From positions 124,001-188,000 of the forward strand of contig NZ_CP119794.1 of assembly GCF_029338315.1 (NCBI RefSeq): a stretch of DNA of 64,000 bases, written 5' to 3'. The notes below the pieces were generated by a model that was not told where the DNA came from, did no database searches, and was given only the letters and a program-made list of their open reading frames with translations. The stretch is from Haloarcula regularis (GTDB lineage: Archaea; Halobacteriota; Halobacteria; Halobacteriales; Haloarculaceae). Of the stretch, positions 26,892-35,114 are shown one piece after another; positions within the stretch are counted from its first letter, which is position 1, and each line of letters starts with the position of its first letter. Position numbers and translations under genes: made by a program.

Positions 26892-27306
26892 TTAGCGCGT
26901 GTCGAATATGCCGATCACATCGGTCGTCGAATATACCTCGACGACATCTTGCTCGTCGAAGTCAGTGTCGTCGCTCCAGATGGCTGCATCACCGGCCAGA
27001 GCACAGGCGACGTACAGCACGTCGTCGGGATCAGTCTCACCGATCGCTGCGTCGGCCTCCTCGATGTAAGGATAGAACTTGCTAGCAGGGACGACCTCGA
27101 TATACTGAAACAGAAGGTCGACGAACTTGGCGACTCGCTCTGGATCCATGCCGGACTTATCGACGATCAACTCTGTGTAGCTCTCTCTCCTCGTAGACGA
27201 ACTCGGGTGTCGTGAGGTCGGGTTCGAGTGTGACGATGAGTTCACGAGTTTTCGAGTCAGCGATGAGTGCGGAGATAACGACGTTGGCATCGACGACCAG
27301 CTTCAT
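26892..27306 (-). CDS. vapC: PIN-domain toxin, VapC-like (frameshifted)
   Basis: The true N-terminus reads MKLVVDANVVISALIADSKT, placing the first catalytic Asp at position 6. It is out of frame with the rest (ESYTELIVDKSGMD to the acidic TDPDDVLYVACALAGDAAIWSDDTDF near the C-terminus). The break is at a CT-dinucleotide run at 27181-27190 (GA repeat on the coding strand); two more bases would restore EERESYTEL. Full length would be about 138 residues, normal for a ribonuclease of this family. It follows the antitoxin by 9 bases. As written the toxin is broken. Confidence 0.72.
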
Positions 27307-27315
27307 TCGTTGAGG

Positions 27316-27545
27316 CTACTCCGACTCCTCTTCGACGCGCTTGCGCGCGCTCTCGTTGATTTATCGGCTATATCGGCAACGTCGCTCTCGGTGAGTTCAC
27401 TCCCTGACGTGAGTTCGTCCATCACTTCGAGTGCCTCGATTTTTTCCTGGATGGCCTGTCGGGTAACCTCACTCCAGTTGATTTCCGGGTGTCTCTCCAT
27501 TTGGTCTTTGAGGTCGTCGTCGACATTGACGGTGATACTAGGCAT
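27316..27545 (-). CDS. vapB: VapB-like antitoxin (frameshifted near the C-terminus)
   Basis: The N-terminus MPSITVNVDDDLKDQMERHPEINWSEVTRQAIQEKIEALE is a ribbon-helix-helix DNA-binding domain. After LTESDVADIADK the frame slips at three T (27360-27362). One extra base gives INESARKRVEEESE and a stop just before the toxin ATG; without it the protein gets an Arg/Ser-rich tail that overlaps the toxin start. The intended length is about 76 residues. Confidence 0.7.
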
Positions 27546-27556
27546 ACAGAAAACTA

Positions 27557-27566
27557 TGTGTACACA
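27557..27566. promoter_or_regulatory. Palindromic operator candidate of vapBC
   Basis: TGTGTACACA is a perfect 10-base palindrome, 12-21 bases before the antitoxin ATG and next to an AT-rich TATA-like stretch. Ribbon-helix-helix antitoxins normally repress their own promoter through such sites. Confidence 0.5.
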
Positions 27567-27802
27567 GTATATTGTGTTTTTGGGTGGGAGCACAGCAACA
27601 AGAACTGACCGCTAGCTTCGCGGTGTTTCTCTCACCGAGACTGGGCGAGGTACTTGAACGGAGTTGCTGGAACGTACTAGATGCAGACGAGTGTCCGGTC
27701 TTCCGACTGCTCGTCGAGTCCAAAATTCGCAAGTGACGTCGAGGATCGACACTCCTGTCGACTAATAAGCGGCTAGATGGCCTGAAATAGCCGTTCTATC
27801 GT

Positions 27803-28090
27803 CTATCGGCTCTCTCGCTGTTCGACCTTGTTCAGCTCGATCAGCAACCGGAAGACCGCCTTCACCAGGTTCGAGTCGACGTCGAACTTCTCGGCGTTCT
27901 GGCCGGCGCGGTCCATGACGGCCTGCTCCTGGGCCTCGTCGGTGGTCGGGAGGTCCTTCTCCGCCTTGACCTGGGCGATGGTGTCGGCCACGTAGGTCCG
28001 CTGTGCGATCTTCTCGACGATCTCCTGGTCGATGCTCCGTATCTCGTCGCGCAGTTCCTCGAGCGACATGTCTTCGGGGTTCGTGCTCAT
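27803..28090 (-). CDS. Chorismate mutase (AroQ type)
   Basis: This 95-residue all-helical enzyme converts chorismate to prephenate. The N-terminal MSLEELRDEIRSIDQEIVEKIAQRTYVADTIAQVK supplies the conserved Arg and Lys, with the second helix near VMDRAGQNAEKFDVD and the third at NLVKAVFRLLIELNK. Size is normal for monofunctional archaeal AroQ. It overlaps the shikimate kinase stop by ATGA and belongs to the same operon. Confidence 0.92.
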   Translation of the reverse strand: MSTNPEDMSLEELRDEIRSIDQEIVEKIAQRTYVADTIAQVKAEKDLPTTDEAQEQAVMDRAGQNAEKFDVDSNLVKAVFRLLIELNKVEQRESR

Positions 28091-28965
28091 ACTGTCTGTG
28101 TTCCCTCCGTCTGTGTCGTGGTCAACAGCGTGTGGCCGTCGCGGCGGTCCCAGTACTCCCTGACCTGCTCGAGCGCCCGCCGGTCGCCGACCGCCGTAAA
28201 GGACGGCCCGGTGCCCGAGAGCGAGACGCCGTCGACCTGGCTCATGGCCTCGACGAGTGGTTCCGTCTCGAAGCCGAGCGCGGCACAGAAGGCGAGCCCG
28301 TTGACCGTCATCGCCCGCTGGTAGTCGCCGTCCAGCGCCAGGTCCTCGACGAGGCGGGCCATCGGCGCTATCTTGCGACACCGCTCGACGTCGGCGTCCG
28401 CGCTGAACGATTGCTCGGGCGGCGTCCAGACGAGCACGTCCCAGTCGACCTCGTCGCGAGCCAGCAGTTCGTCGGCCTCGTTGTCGGTGACGGTGACGCC
28501 CCCGAGCATCGAGGCCGAGGCGTCGTCGAACGCCCCGGTCACGGTCACACCGACGTCCCGGGCGGCCATGACCCCCAGCCGAGCGACGTCCTCGCGGGTC
28601 ATCCGCTCCGTCGCGTCGAGGGCGTCCAGCGTCGCGAGCACCGTCGCGTTCGCCGCCGCACTCGAGGACTTCAGCCCCGAGGCCATCGGGATGTCGCTCT
28701 CGGTGCGGACGTGGCCGCCCGACACAGCAGGGAATCCGACCGTCTCGGGGCCGCCGTGTGAGTCGATGACGTACTCGACGCAACGCTCGACGAGGCGGGT
28801 GTCGGCCTCGGGCGCGCCGTCGACCTCGCCCGTGATGCCCTCCTCGTCCGTCCACAGCTCCACCGTCGCGGTGGTGTACTCGTCGATGGCGAACGCCGAG
28901 CCCCGGCCGGTCGAGAGCGCGTTCAGGACCGTTCCGGCGGCGGGCGCGGCTGCCTTCCCTTCCAT
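28087..28965 (-). CDS. Archaeal shikimate kinase (GHMP family)
   Basis: This 292-residue GHMP-fold kinase is the archaeal replacement for bacterial AroK. The phosphate-binding loop PMASGLKSSSAAANA lies near residues 93-107, and the C-terminal GTGPSFTAVGD matches GHMP motif 3. The N-terminus is AAAPAAGTVLNALSTGRGSAFAID. It is co-transcribed with chorismate mutase, so two steps of aromatic amino acid synthesis are linked. A perfect inverted repeat lies 8 bases before its ATG. Confidence 0.93.
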   Translation of the reverse strand: MEGKAAAPAAGTVLNALSTGRGSAFAIDEYTTATVELWTDEEGITGEVDGAPEADTRLVERCVEYVIDSHGGPETVGFPAVSGGHVRTESDIPMASGLKSSSAAANATVLATLDALDATERMTREDVARLGVMAARDVGVTVTGAFDDASASMLGGVTVTDNEADELLARDEVDWDVLVWTPPEQSFSADADVERCRKIAPMARLVEDLALDGDYQRAMTVNGLAFCAALGFETEPLVEAMSQVDGVSLSGTGPSFTAVGDRRALEQVREYWDRRDGHTLLTTTQTEGTQTV

Positions 28966-28972
28966 CGCTCCC

Positions 28973-28990
28973 TACTCCCGCCCGGGAGTA
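28973..28990. promoter_or_regulatory. Inverted-repeat operator candidate of the shikimate kinase operon
   Basis: TACTCCCG / CGGGAGTA is a perfect 8-base inverted repeat with a 2-base centre. It lies between a TATA-like taaata (minus strand) and the ATG, covering the expected transcription start. A repressor for aromatic amino acid synthesis could act here; the binding protein is unknown. Confidence 0.45.
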
Positions 28991-29064
28991 TTTACTACCT
29001 GCGGAAGCGGCCACCGCTCCGGCCACAACGCGCAGTTTTTGGGTCGGGGGCCGAATGATCGGGT

Positions 29065-29496
29065 ATGAGCAACCGGTCCGACATCGCGCCCTCGACCCTG
29101 TCCGTGGAACTGACCGAGGACGGCGTCGCCGTCGAGTATCTGGACGGCCGGACGGCGTTCTATCACGGCGTCCCGTCGAAGGTAGCAGAGAGCGTCCGCA
29201 CCGCCCCGGGCAAGGACACGCACGTGCTGGTAACCGACGAGACAGAGACGACGGGTATCCTCGTCTACGTCAACGACCTGCGGACACACGACGACATCAT
29301 CGAGGACAGCGGCGTGGGCCGGGTCATCCTCCAGGACGGCGCAGAGGACGAACTGTTCCCCGGCGTCACGGTCAGGGACCACCAGATGCGCGTCGAAGTG
29401 GACGTCGACTTCGACGTCGCGGACGGGCGTGTCTTCGTCTTCGAGGAGGACGAGATGGGCGAGCGGAGTTTCGAGGTCGTCCCGGACGGCGTCTGA
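29065..29496 (+). CDS. Conserved haloarchaeal protein, DUF5796-like
   Basis: This 143-residue acidic soluble protein shows no catalytic motif. It reads as mostly beta (VELTEDGVAVEYLDGRTAFYHGVP) with a terminal EDEMGERSFEVVPDGV. I recall this pattern as a widespread haloarchaeal DUF5796 family protein of unknown role. It is divergent from shikimate kinase and monocistronic. Confidence 0.7.
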   Translation: MSNRSDIAPSTLSVELTEDGVAVEYLDGRTAFYHGVPSKVAESVRTAPGKDTHVLVTDETETTGILVYVNDLRTHDDIIEDSGVGRVILQDGAEDELFPGVTVRDHQMRVEVDVDFDVADGRVFVFEEDEMGERSFEVVPDGV

Positions 29497-29543
29497 ACGA
29501 TTGAGCCGGGAACCACGCGACCCTCACAGCTCCCCGCGCTCGC

Positions 29544-29678
29544 TCACTGGATGTACGACGGGTCCTCGTCGTCGCAGTTCGACTCGTGCTGGCGCGCGTC
29601 GTCCTGGTCGTCGAACATCAGCCCACAGGTCTCGCACTTGTACCAGGTCATGTCGTCGCGCTCGGTCGTGACCACCAT
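29544..29678 (-). CDS. C2H2-type small zinc-finger protein
   Basis: This 44-residue protein has one C2H2-like finger: C15, C18, then H32 and a final C36 (YKCETCGLMFDDQDDARQHESNC), so the ligand set is C-C-H-C. Such one-finger proteins are frequent in haloarchaea. A TATA-like aatatacg lies 22-29 bases before ATG 29678, suggesting a leaderless transcript divergent from the Cdc48 gene. Function unknown. Confidence 0.75.
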   Translation of the reverse strand: MVVTTERDDMTWYKCETCGLMFDDQDDARQHESNCDDEDPSYIQ

Positions 29679-29763
29679 ATGACACTCTCTGACGTGCGCC
29701 CGTATATTGTTTTCCCGCGACACGAAGGGAATCCTCAAGGGCGTCCGAGCGCTACAGACCGCC

Positions 29764-31890
29764 ATGAGTGGGTCCAGCGACGAGGGCATCGAACTGACGG
29801 TCGAGGGGGCACACAAGCGGGACGCCGGACGCGGTATCGCCCGCCTCCCCGAGTCCGCCCGGAGCCAGCTGGGCGTCCTGAGCGGCGACCCCGTCATCGT
29901 CGAGGGCGACCGGATGACCGTCGTGAAGGTGTGGCCCGCCGACGAACAGGGCGAGTTCGTCCGCATCGATGCCGACACCCGCGCGAACGCCGGCGTCAAC
30001 ATCGGCGAGACGGTGACCGTCAGCCAGGGGTCGGTGGTGGCGGCCACCGACATTGCCGTCCAGCCGGTCGACCCCATCCCCGGGACCGACGAGTACGAGT
30101 ACACCGTCCGTGACCGCCTCCTGGATCGGATGGTCCAGGCCGACGAGCGCGTCCACGTCGAGGGCCTGGGAACCTTCCTCGTCCGGCGGACGACGCCCGA
30201 CGGCCCCGTGCAGGTCACCGACGAGACGCGCGTGACGGTCCTCGACCGGGAGGGAGACGGCCAGAAGAAGCGCCAGCAGGCCTCGCCCGCGCCGTCCGGG
30301 GACGACCGGGTGAACCCCGACGCCGCGGAGACCGAGACGGGCATCAGCTACGAGGATATCGGCGGCCTGGACGAGGAGCTCGACCGCATCCGCGAGATGA
30401 TCGAGCTGCCGCTGTCCGAACCCGAGCAGTTCCGCCGCCTGGGTATCGACCCGCCAAGTGGCGTGCTCCTGCACGGCCCGCCGGGGACCGGGAAGACCCT
30501 CATCGCCCGTGCCGTCGCCAACGAGGTCGACGCCTACTTCGACACTATCTCCGGGCCCGAAATCGTCTCGAAGTACAAGGGTGAGAGCGAGGAACGCCTG
30601 CGTGAGGCGTTCGACCGCGCGGCGGCCAACGCGCCCGCCATCCTGTTCGTCGACGAGATCGACTCCATCGCGGGCTCGCGCGACGAGGACGCGGACATGG
30701 AGAACCGCGTCGTCGCCCAGCTGCTGACGCTGATGGACGGTCTGGTGGAGCGGGGCAACGTCGTCGTCATCGGGGCGACCAACCGCGTCGACGCCGTCGA
30801 CCCCGCACTCCGTCGCGGCGGCCGCTTCGACCGCGAGATCGAGATCGGCGTCCCGGACGAGGCGGGTCGCCGCGAGATTCTGGAGGTCCACACGCGGGAG
30901 ATGCCCATCGACGACGACGTCGACTTCGACAGCATCGCCGCCCGGACCCACGGATTCGTCGGGGCGGACCTGGCGTCGCTGACGACGGAGGCGGCGATGG
31001 TCGCTCTGCGACGCGACCGGGACTCCCCAGCGGTGACGAAAGTCGACTTCGACGAGGCGCTGGCGACGGTCGAACCGAGCGCGATGCGCGAGTACGTCGC
31101 CGAGTCGCCCGATACGACCTTCGCGGACGTCGGCGGCTTAGAGGAGGTCAAACAGGTCCTCACCGAGACCATCGAGTGGCCGCTGGCCTACGGCGACCTG
31201 TTCACCGCGACGAACACCGACCCGCCCAGCGGCATCTTGCTGTATGGCCCCCCGGGCACCGGCAAGACGCTGCTCGCGCGGGCCGTGGCCGGCGAGAGCG
31301 ACGTCAACTTCATCCACGTCGCCGGGCCGGAGATCATGGACCGGTACGTCGGCGAGAGCGAGGAGGCGGTCCGCAAACTGTTCGAGCGGGCGCGCCAGAC
31401 CGCGCCGAGCATCATCTTCGTCGACGAGATCGACGCCATCGCCAGCCACCGCGGGCAGGGCAACGAGGTGACCGAACGCGTCGTCTCGCAGCTGCTGGCC
31501 GAGCTCGACGGCATCACCGAGAACCCCAACCTGGTCGTTCTCGCCGCGACGAACCGCCGGGACATGATAGACGACGCGCTCCTGCGGCCGGGACGCCTCG
31601 AACAGCACGTCGAGGTGCCAAATCCCGAGTCGCCCGCCAGGGAGGCGATTCTCGCGGTCCACACCCGGGAGAAGCCGCTCGCGCCGGACGTCTCGATCGC
31701 CGACCTCGCGGCCGAGACGGCGGGGTTCTCCGGGGCGCAGCTCGAGGCCGTGGTCCGCGAGGCGTCGATGCTCGCCATCCGCGAGGCCGCCGCCGAGCTG
31801 GGGCCCGAAGCCGCGAGCGAGCGTGCAGACGAGGTGGTCATCACCCGAGAGCACTTCGAGCGGGCGCTCGAACGGGAACGGGAGCGGTAG
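29764..31890 (+). CDS. Cdc48/VAT-type AAA+ ATPase
   Basis: This 708-residue unfoldase has an N-terminal double-psi-barrel domain (about 1-180) and two AAA modules. Module 1 has Walker A GPPGTGKT near 238, Walker B ILFVDEID near 295 and an arginine-finger region [13 protein letters not shown]. Module 2 has GPPGTGKT near 495, IIFVDEID near 550 and [12 protein letters not shown]. It probably extracts or unfolds substrates for the proteasome. It is somewhat shorter than the usual 740-residue archaeal Cdc48, with a Gln/Pro-rich linker near 170-185, so it may be one of several paralogues. ATG 29764 gives the standard N-domain. Confidence 0.93.
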   Translation: MSGSSDEGIELTVEGAHKRDAGRGIARLPESARSQLGVLSGDPVIVEGDRMTVVKVWPADEQGEFVRIDADTRANAGVNIGETVTVSQGSVVAATDIAVQPVDPIPGTDEYEYTVRDRLLDRMVQADERVHVEGLGTFLVRRTTPDGPVQVTDETRVTVLDREGDGQKKRQQASPAPSGDDRVNPDAAETETGISYEDIGGLDEELDRIREMIELPLSEPEQFRRLGIDPPSGVLLHGPPGTGKTLIARAVANEVDAYFDTISGPEIVSKYKGESEERLREAFDRAAANAPAILFVDEIDSIAGSRDEDADMENRVVAQLLTLMDGLVERGNVVVIGATNRVDAVDPALRRGGRFDREIEIGVPDEAGRREILEVHTREMPIDDDVDFDSIAARTHGFVGADLASLTTEAAMVALRRDRDSPAVTKVDFDEALATVEPSAMREYVAESPDTTFADVGGLEEVKQVLTETIEWPLAYGDLFTATNTDPPSGILLYGPPGTGKTLLARAVAGESDVNFIHVAGPEIMDRYVGESEEAVRKLFERARQTAPSIIFVDEIDAIASHRGQGNEVTERVVSQLLAELDGITENPNLVVLAATNRRDMIDDALLRPGRLEQHVEVPNPESPAREAILAVHTREKPLAPDVSIADLAAETAGFSGAQLEAVVREASMLAIREAAAELGPEAASERADEVVITREHFERALERERER

Positions 31891-32111
31891 CCGCCGAGCC
31901 GGCGCGAGGGCTCGGCGAAGCGTGGCGAAGGTATACCGCGGAAGGTGGGTGGATGAGGAGAAAGGCTGTCCGGACAGCCTTTGGCGGACGAGCGACGCCG
32001 TGTGGCCGAGCAGCGAGACGGGCGTTAGGTACCGGCGTGACGTGAAAAGCGCCGTGCCGGCGCGCTGGTATACCCACCCCACCCTCAAAAAACGATTGGT
32101 GTCGGCCGTAT
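31891..32111. other. Structured intergenic region with terminators and possible ncRNA
   Basis: Four structures lie in about 220 bases: a hairpin after the Cdc48 stop (CCGAGCC/GGCTCGG, 31894-31915), a 22-base perfect palindrome, two copies of the palindromic octamer GGTATACC at 31930-31937 and near 32068, and six A at about 32087 that read as a T-tract terminator for the minus-strand lipoprotein gene. GC-rich arms next to the octamers (GGTGGGTGG and CCCACCCCACC) could close a long outer stem. No protein is encoded. Confidence 0.4.
31961..31982. repeat. 22-base perfect palindrome
   Basis: The half-site is AAAGGCTGTCC and the second half is its exact reverse complement, with no spacer. It lies between convergent genes, so it may fold as a cruciform or as an RNA hairpin in either transcript. 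Confidence 0.6.
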
Positions 32112-33161
32112 CTACCCGCTGTCGTCTCGCGATTCGCCGTCGGCGGCGCCCGCCTCGACTTCGTCGGTTTCCGCCCCGGTCGCATCACTCGGGCCGTCCG
32201 CTGTCTCGGCGGCGTCTGCCGCCTCCGCTTCCGATCCGGACGAGCGGATGGAGGGCAGCGAGAGGCTGCGCCCCCTGAGCAGGCGCCGAGCGCCGATGGC
32301 TGGCACCGCGAGGACCGCCAGCCACGGGAGCGCCGCCGCGGCGGTCACCAGGGTCGCCCGCCCGAAGACGTAGACGTCCTCGACGGACCCGAGGAAGACG
32401 GCCACGAGCGACTGCTGGTGATATTGCGTCCGGATGTCGCCCGCGCCGGGGGCGGGTTCCCGGAGTTCGATCCTGAGTGTCGAGAACGCGACGCGCTGTT
32501 CCAGCGAGCGTCGCTGGGCCTCCAGACGCTCGATCTCGCCCTGGACCTCGGAGAGCTGTTCCTCGATGCGCAGCAGTTCCTCGGTGTCGTTGGCCCGGCT
32601 GTAGAAGGTCCGCAGTCGGTCGCGGCGCTGGCGGAGGTTCTCGAGTCGCGCCTCGAGGTCGACCAGCTGGTCGGTGACGTCCTTCGTCTCCGTCTCCTCG
32701 GAGACGACGGTGCCTCGCTCCGCGGCGGCCGCCTGCATCGCCTCGTAGTCCTCGCTGGGGACCCGGACGACGATGTAGCCGGTTCTCCACGTCGCGTCGC
32801 CGGTCCGGTGGAGCTGCTGGTTGGAGTCGCTGACGTACCCGCCCATGCCCCTGGCCTCGTCGGCGACGGCGGTCCGACTGGTCGAGAAGTTCTCGACCTC
32901 GACGACCATCCGACCGGTCTTGATGATGGCTCGCTGCTGGCGCAGCTGGTCTGCCTGCGCGACGCTCCCGCCGTTGCCGCCGTCGCCGCCGCCAGACTCC
33001 GCTGGCTGTGGTGCCGCTTGCTGTGCACCGGCGTCACCGGCGCTGGCGGCCATCTCTGCGCCGTCGCCGCCGTTCGCACTGACTTGGTTCCCGGCGCCGG
33101 CACAGCCGGCGAGCAACAGCGTCGCGGCCACGAGGAGCGCAATCGTCGGTCGTGAGGGCAT
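32112..33161 (-). CDS. DUF4349-type lipoprotein
   Basis: This 349-residue surface lipoprotein has the signal LLVAATLLLAGCAG with lipobox cysteine 20, a low-complexity Gly/Ala linker to residue 70, the DUF4349 core (IIKTGRMVVEVENF; GYVSDSNQQ; VVRVPSEDYEAM), a long coiled coil (about 160-225; LEARLENLRQRRDRL), a C-terminal membrane helix pair (about 255-290) and an acidic cytoplasmic tail. The family is of unknown function at the cell envelope. Confidence 0.85.
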   Translation of the reverse strand: MPSRPTIALLVAATLLLAGCAGAGNQVSANGGDGAEMAASAGDAGAQQAAPQPAESGGGDGGNGGSVAQADQLRQQRAIIKTGRMVVEVENFSTSRTAVADEARGMGGYVSDSNQQLHRTGDATWRTGYIVVRVPSEDYEAMQAAAAERGTVVSEETETKDVTDQLVDLEARLENLRQRRDRLRTFYSRANDTEELLRIEEQLSEVQGEIERLEAQRRSLEQRVAFSTLRIELREPAPGAGDIRTQYHQQSLVAVFLGSVEDVYVFGRATLVTAAAALPWLAVLAVPAIGARRLLRGRSLSLPSIRSSGSEAEAADAAETADGPSDATGAETDEVEAGAADGESRDDSG

Positions 33162-33239
33162 GGTGCCCTCTCCTCACTCCGGGAATAAAGTGGTCAGGGA
33201 CGCTCAAAACGCGTCTTTTGTGAAAGAGCCGCTGTACAT

Positions 33240-34055
33240 TCACCAGTCGCTGCGGGCGTCCTCCAGCGCGGGGAACTCCTCGCGGACGCGCTCGACGCGC
33301 CCGGGGTCGACGTCGGCCGTCACCAGCGCCGGTTCGTCGCTGGAACTTGCGAGCGTCGTCCCCCATGGGTCGAAGATGGTCGACCGACCGAGCAGCTCCG
33401 CCTCGTCGAAGGTTCCGACGCCGTTGGCCGCGGCGACATACAGGAGGTTCTCGACGGCTCGCGCTCGCGGGAAGAGCTTCCAGTGCTCGACTCTCGGGTA
33501 CGGCCAGGCGCTCGGCACGAGCGTCAGCGTCGCACCCTCGTCGACGAGACGGCGGTGCAGCGCCGGGAACCGCAGGTCGTAACACGTCGTGATACCGACG
33601 GTGAACCCCTCGTACTCGACGGTCGGCACGCGCTCGCCGGGTTCCAGGAGGTCCGACTCGGCCGACCCGTAGCCAAAGAGGTGGTGTTTGCGGTAGATCG
33701 CCCGGCGCCGGCCGTCCCGGTCGAAGAACACCGCTGTGTTCGCGAGCCCCTCCTCGGCCGGGACGGTGAGTCCCGCGGCCGCGCTCGACGCCAGGTCCTC
33801 GACGATGCTCCCGGCGAGGACGGCGACACCGTACTCGGTGGCGGCTTCGCGGATCGTCGACAGCGTCTCGCCGTCCAGTGGCTCCGCACGGCGACCGTAC
33901 AGTTCGAACGCGAAGTAGCCGACGTTGAACAGCTCGGGCAACACGACCAGGTCCGCGCCGTCGGCGGCCGCGCGCTCGATTGCGTCGGTCGCACGGTCGA
34001 CGTTGCCCTGGACGCTGCCGGGGTCGACCGAAATCTGGGCTAGCGTGAGTCTCAT
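33240..34055 (-). CDS. Carbon-nitrogen hydrolase (nitrilase superfamily)
   Basis: This 271-residue amidase-like enzyme has the Glu-Lys-Cys triad: E in LVVLPELFNVGY, K in IYRKHHLFGYG, C in VGITTCYDLRFP. The C-terminal AELLGRSTIFDPWGTTLAS is typical. It could cleave a deaminated glutathione, omega-amide or N-carbamoyl substrate. It overlaps the SRPBCC gene by ATGA and so is co-translated with it. Confidence 0.9.
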   Translation of the reverse strand: MRLTLAQISVDPGSVQGNVDRATDAIERAAADGADLVVLPELFNVGYFAFELYGRRAEPLDGETLSTIREAATEYGVAVLAGSIVEDLASSAAAGLTVPAEEGLANTAVFFDRDGRRRAIYRKHHLFGYGSAESDLLEPGERVPTVEYEGFTVGITTCYDLRFPALHRRLVDEGATLTLVPSAWPYPRVEHWKLFPRARAVENLLYVAAANGVGTFDEAELLGRSTIFDPWGTTLASSSDEPALVTADVDPGRVERVREEFPALEDARSDW

Positions 34056-34483
34056 GCTGTGACTTCGAGGTCCTCGCGGAGCGCGGCTTCGAGGTTGTCC
34101 ATCTCGGCGTCCAGGTTTCGCTTGAAGAACCGCTCGACGCCGGGGAGGCGCCCGTCGACGACGAATCGGTTCGTCAACGATGTCCCGCCGTCGTCCGTCT
34201 CCTCGAGCTCGTGTTCGCCCTGGACGCGCATTACCTTCGACTTCCCGACGAACCGGACGTATTCCGGGTGGCGACGCTCGACGTCTCTGGTCTCGACGCG
34301 GAGCGTCCGGTTCACGACGGGAATCGGGAGCTCGAGGTACCAGTTGGCCCGCTCGTCGTCGACGACCTCGAAGTCGGTGACGACGCTGATGGGGCGCGCT
34401 CGCTTCTCCGGGTCGGCGATAAACTCCCAGACGCGTTCCGGCGCTGCCGAGACGGTAATCGTGCGTTCGACCCGGACAGTCAT
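34052..34483 (-). CDS. SRPBCC (START-like) family protein
   Basis: This 143-residue helix-grip protein has RTITVSAAPERVWEFIADPEKRARPI at the N-terminus, a hydrophobic-cavity fold like CoxG and polyketide cyclases, and the long C-terminal helix ending FKRNLDAEMDNLEAALREDLE. It probably binds a hydrophobic ligand; no catalytic residues are identifiable. It is the first gene of a two-gene operon with the hydrolase. Confidence 0.85.
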   Translation of the reverse strand: MTVRVERTITVSAAPERVWEFIADPEKRARPISVVTDFEVVDDERANWYLELPIPVVNRTLRVETRDVERRHPEYVRFVGKSKVMRVQGEHELEETDDGGTSLTNRFVVDGRLPGVERFFKRNLDAEMDNLEAALREDLEVTA

Positions 34484-34521
34484 ACCTGTGGGTGGGGTCT
34501 ACTCCCGCAATAATCCACCGA

Positions 34522-34746
34522 CTAGCCCGTGGTGACCCGCCAGGTCGTCGACCGGGCGCGGCCCCACTTCTCTATCTCTACCTCGTCGGCTTCCTCGGCG
34601 AGGCGTGGGAGGCGCGCACCGACCTGCTTCGCCGAGAGGCCGATCTGTGAGGCGATGTTCTTCGCGCGGAAGTAGCTCTCGCCACGGGAGACCCTGTCGC
34701 GGAGGTACTCCAGTATGCGCTGGTCTTCCTCGCTGAAGTCGGCCAT
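34522..34746 (-). CDS. Small winged-helix protein (DUF7123-like)
   Basis: This 74-residue protein reads as a compact winged helix: SEEDQRILEYLRDRVSRGESYFRAKNIASQIGLSAKQVGARLPRL, then a wing EIEKWGRARSTTWRVTTG. A DNA-binding regulator of unknown targets is likely. A haloarchaeal family of this size and pattern is widespread. Confidence 0.72.
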   Translation of the reverse strand: MADFSEEDQRILEYLRDRVSRGESYFRAKNIASQIGLSAKQVGARLPRLAEEADEVEIEKWGRARSTTWRVTTG

Positions 34747-34812
34747 ACTATACGTTGGGCCTGTGCAAATTTAACGGTTGCTCTTGCGGGCGAGCCGGCC
34801 GCCAGCGTGCGA

Positions 34813-35028
34813 TTAGGCGTCGTAGACGTGGATTGCGACGATGGACAGCCCGGCCGCGAGCAGGCCGATACCGAAGACGATACCGCTGGTGACCCGGACC
34901 GAGGCGACGCCGTTCAGCGCGTAGGCGTAGCCGTTGGCCGCGGTCAGGACGACAGCCACCAGCGCGACGATTCCAAAGACCAGGCCGAGACCGATCCCCA
35001 TGTCGGTCCCGGGCGAGTTCGATGCCAT
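34813..35028 (-). CDS. Small two-helix membrane protein
   Basis: This 71-residue protein has two hydrophobic segments (about 12-32 and 45-66) and no polar motif beyond Asp and Ser near the N-terminus. I recall a conserved haloarchaeal family of this type but no function. It lies between a wHTH gene and a LEA-like gene on the opposite strand. Confidence 0.65.
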   Translation of the reverse strand: MASNSPGTDMGIGLGLVFGIVALVAVVLTAANGYAYALNGVASVRVTSGIVFGIGLLAAGLSIVAIHVYDA

Positions 35029-35114
35029 TGTCGGTCGTACCGCTGTAGCACACTTAGTTCATTCGGGGTGGCGCGGGCCACATAGCCTTTACCGCCCCAG
35101 AATAGAGGGTCGCC

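Noticed and set aside
27181..27190. Microsatellite repeat as a CRISPR or phase-variable array
   Set aside because: It is a short dinucleotide run inside vapC; there is no spacer structure.
27611..27736. Open stretch with ASFAVFLSPRLGEVLERSCWN
   Set aside because: It lacks a start codon and is only 41 codons. It may be a gene remnant, but I cannot tie it to a family.
31891..32111. RNase P RNA or SRP RNA in the structured gap
   Set aside because: The conserved GAGGAAAGTC and ACAGA-type elements are missing and the region is far too short.
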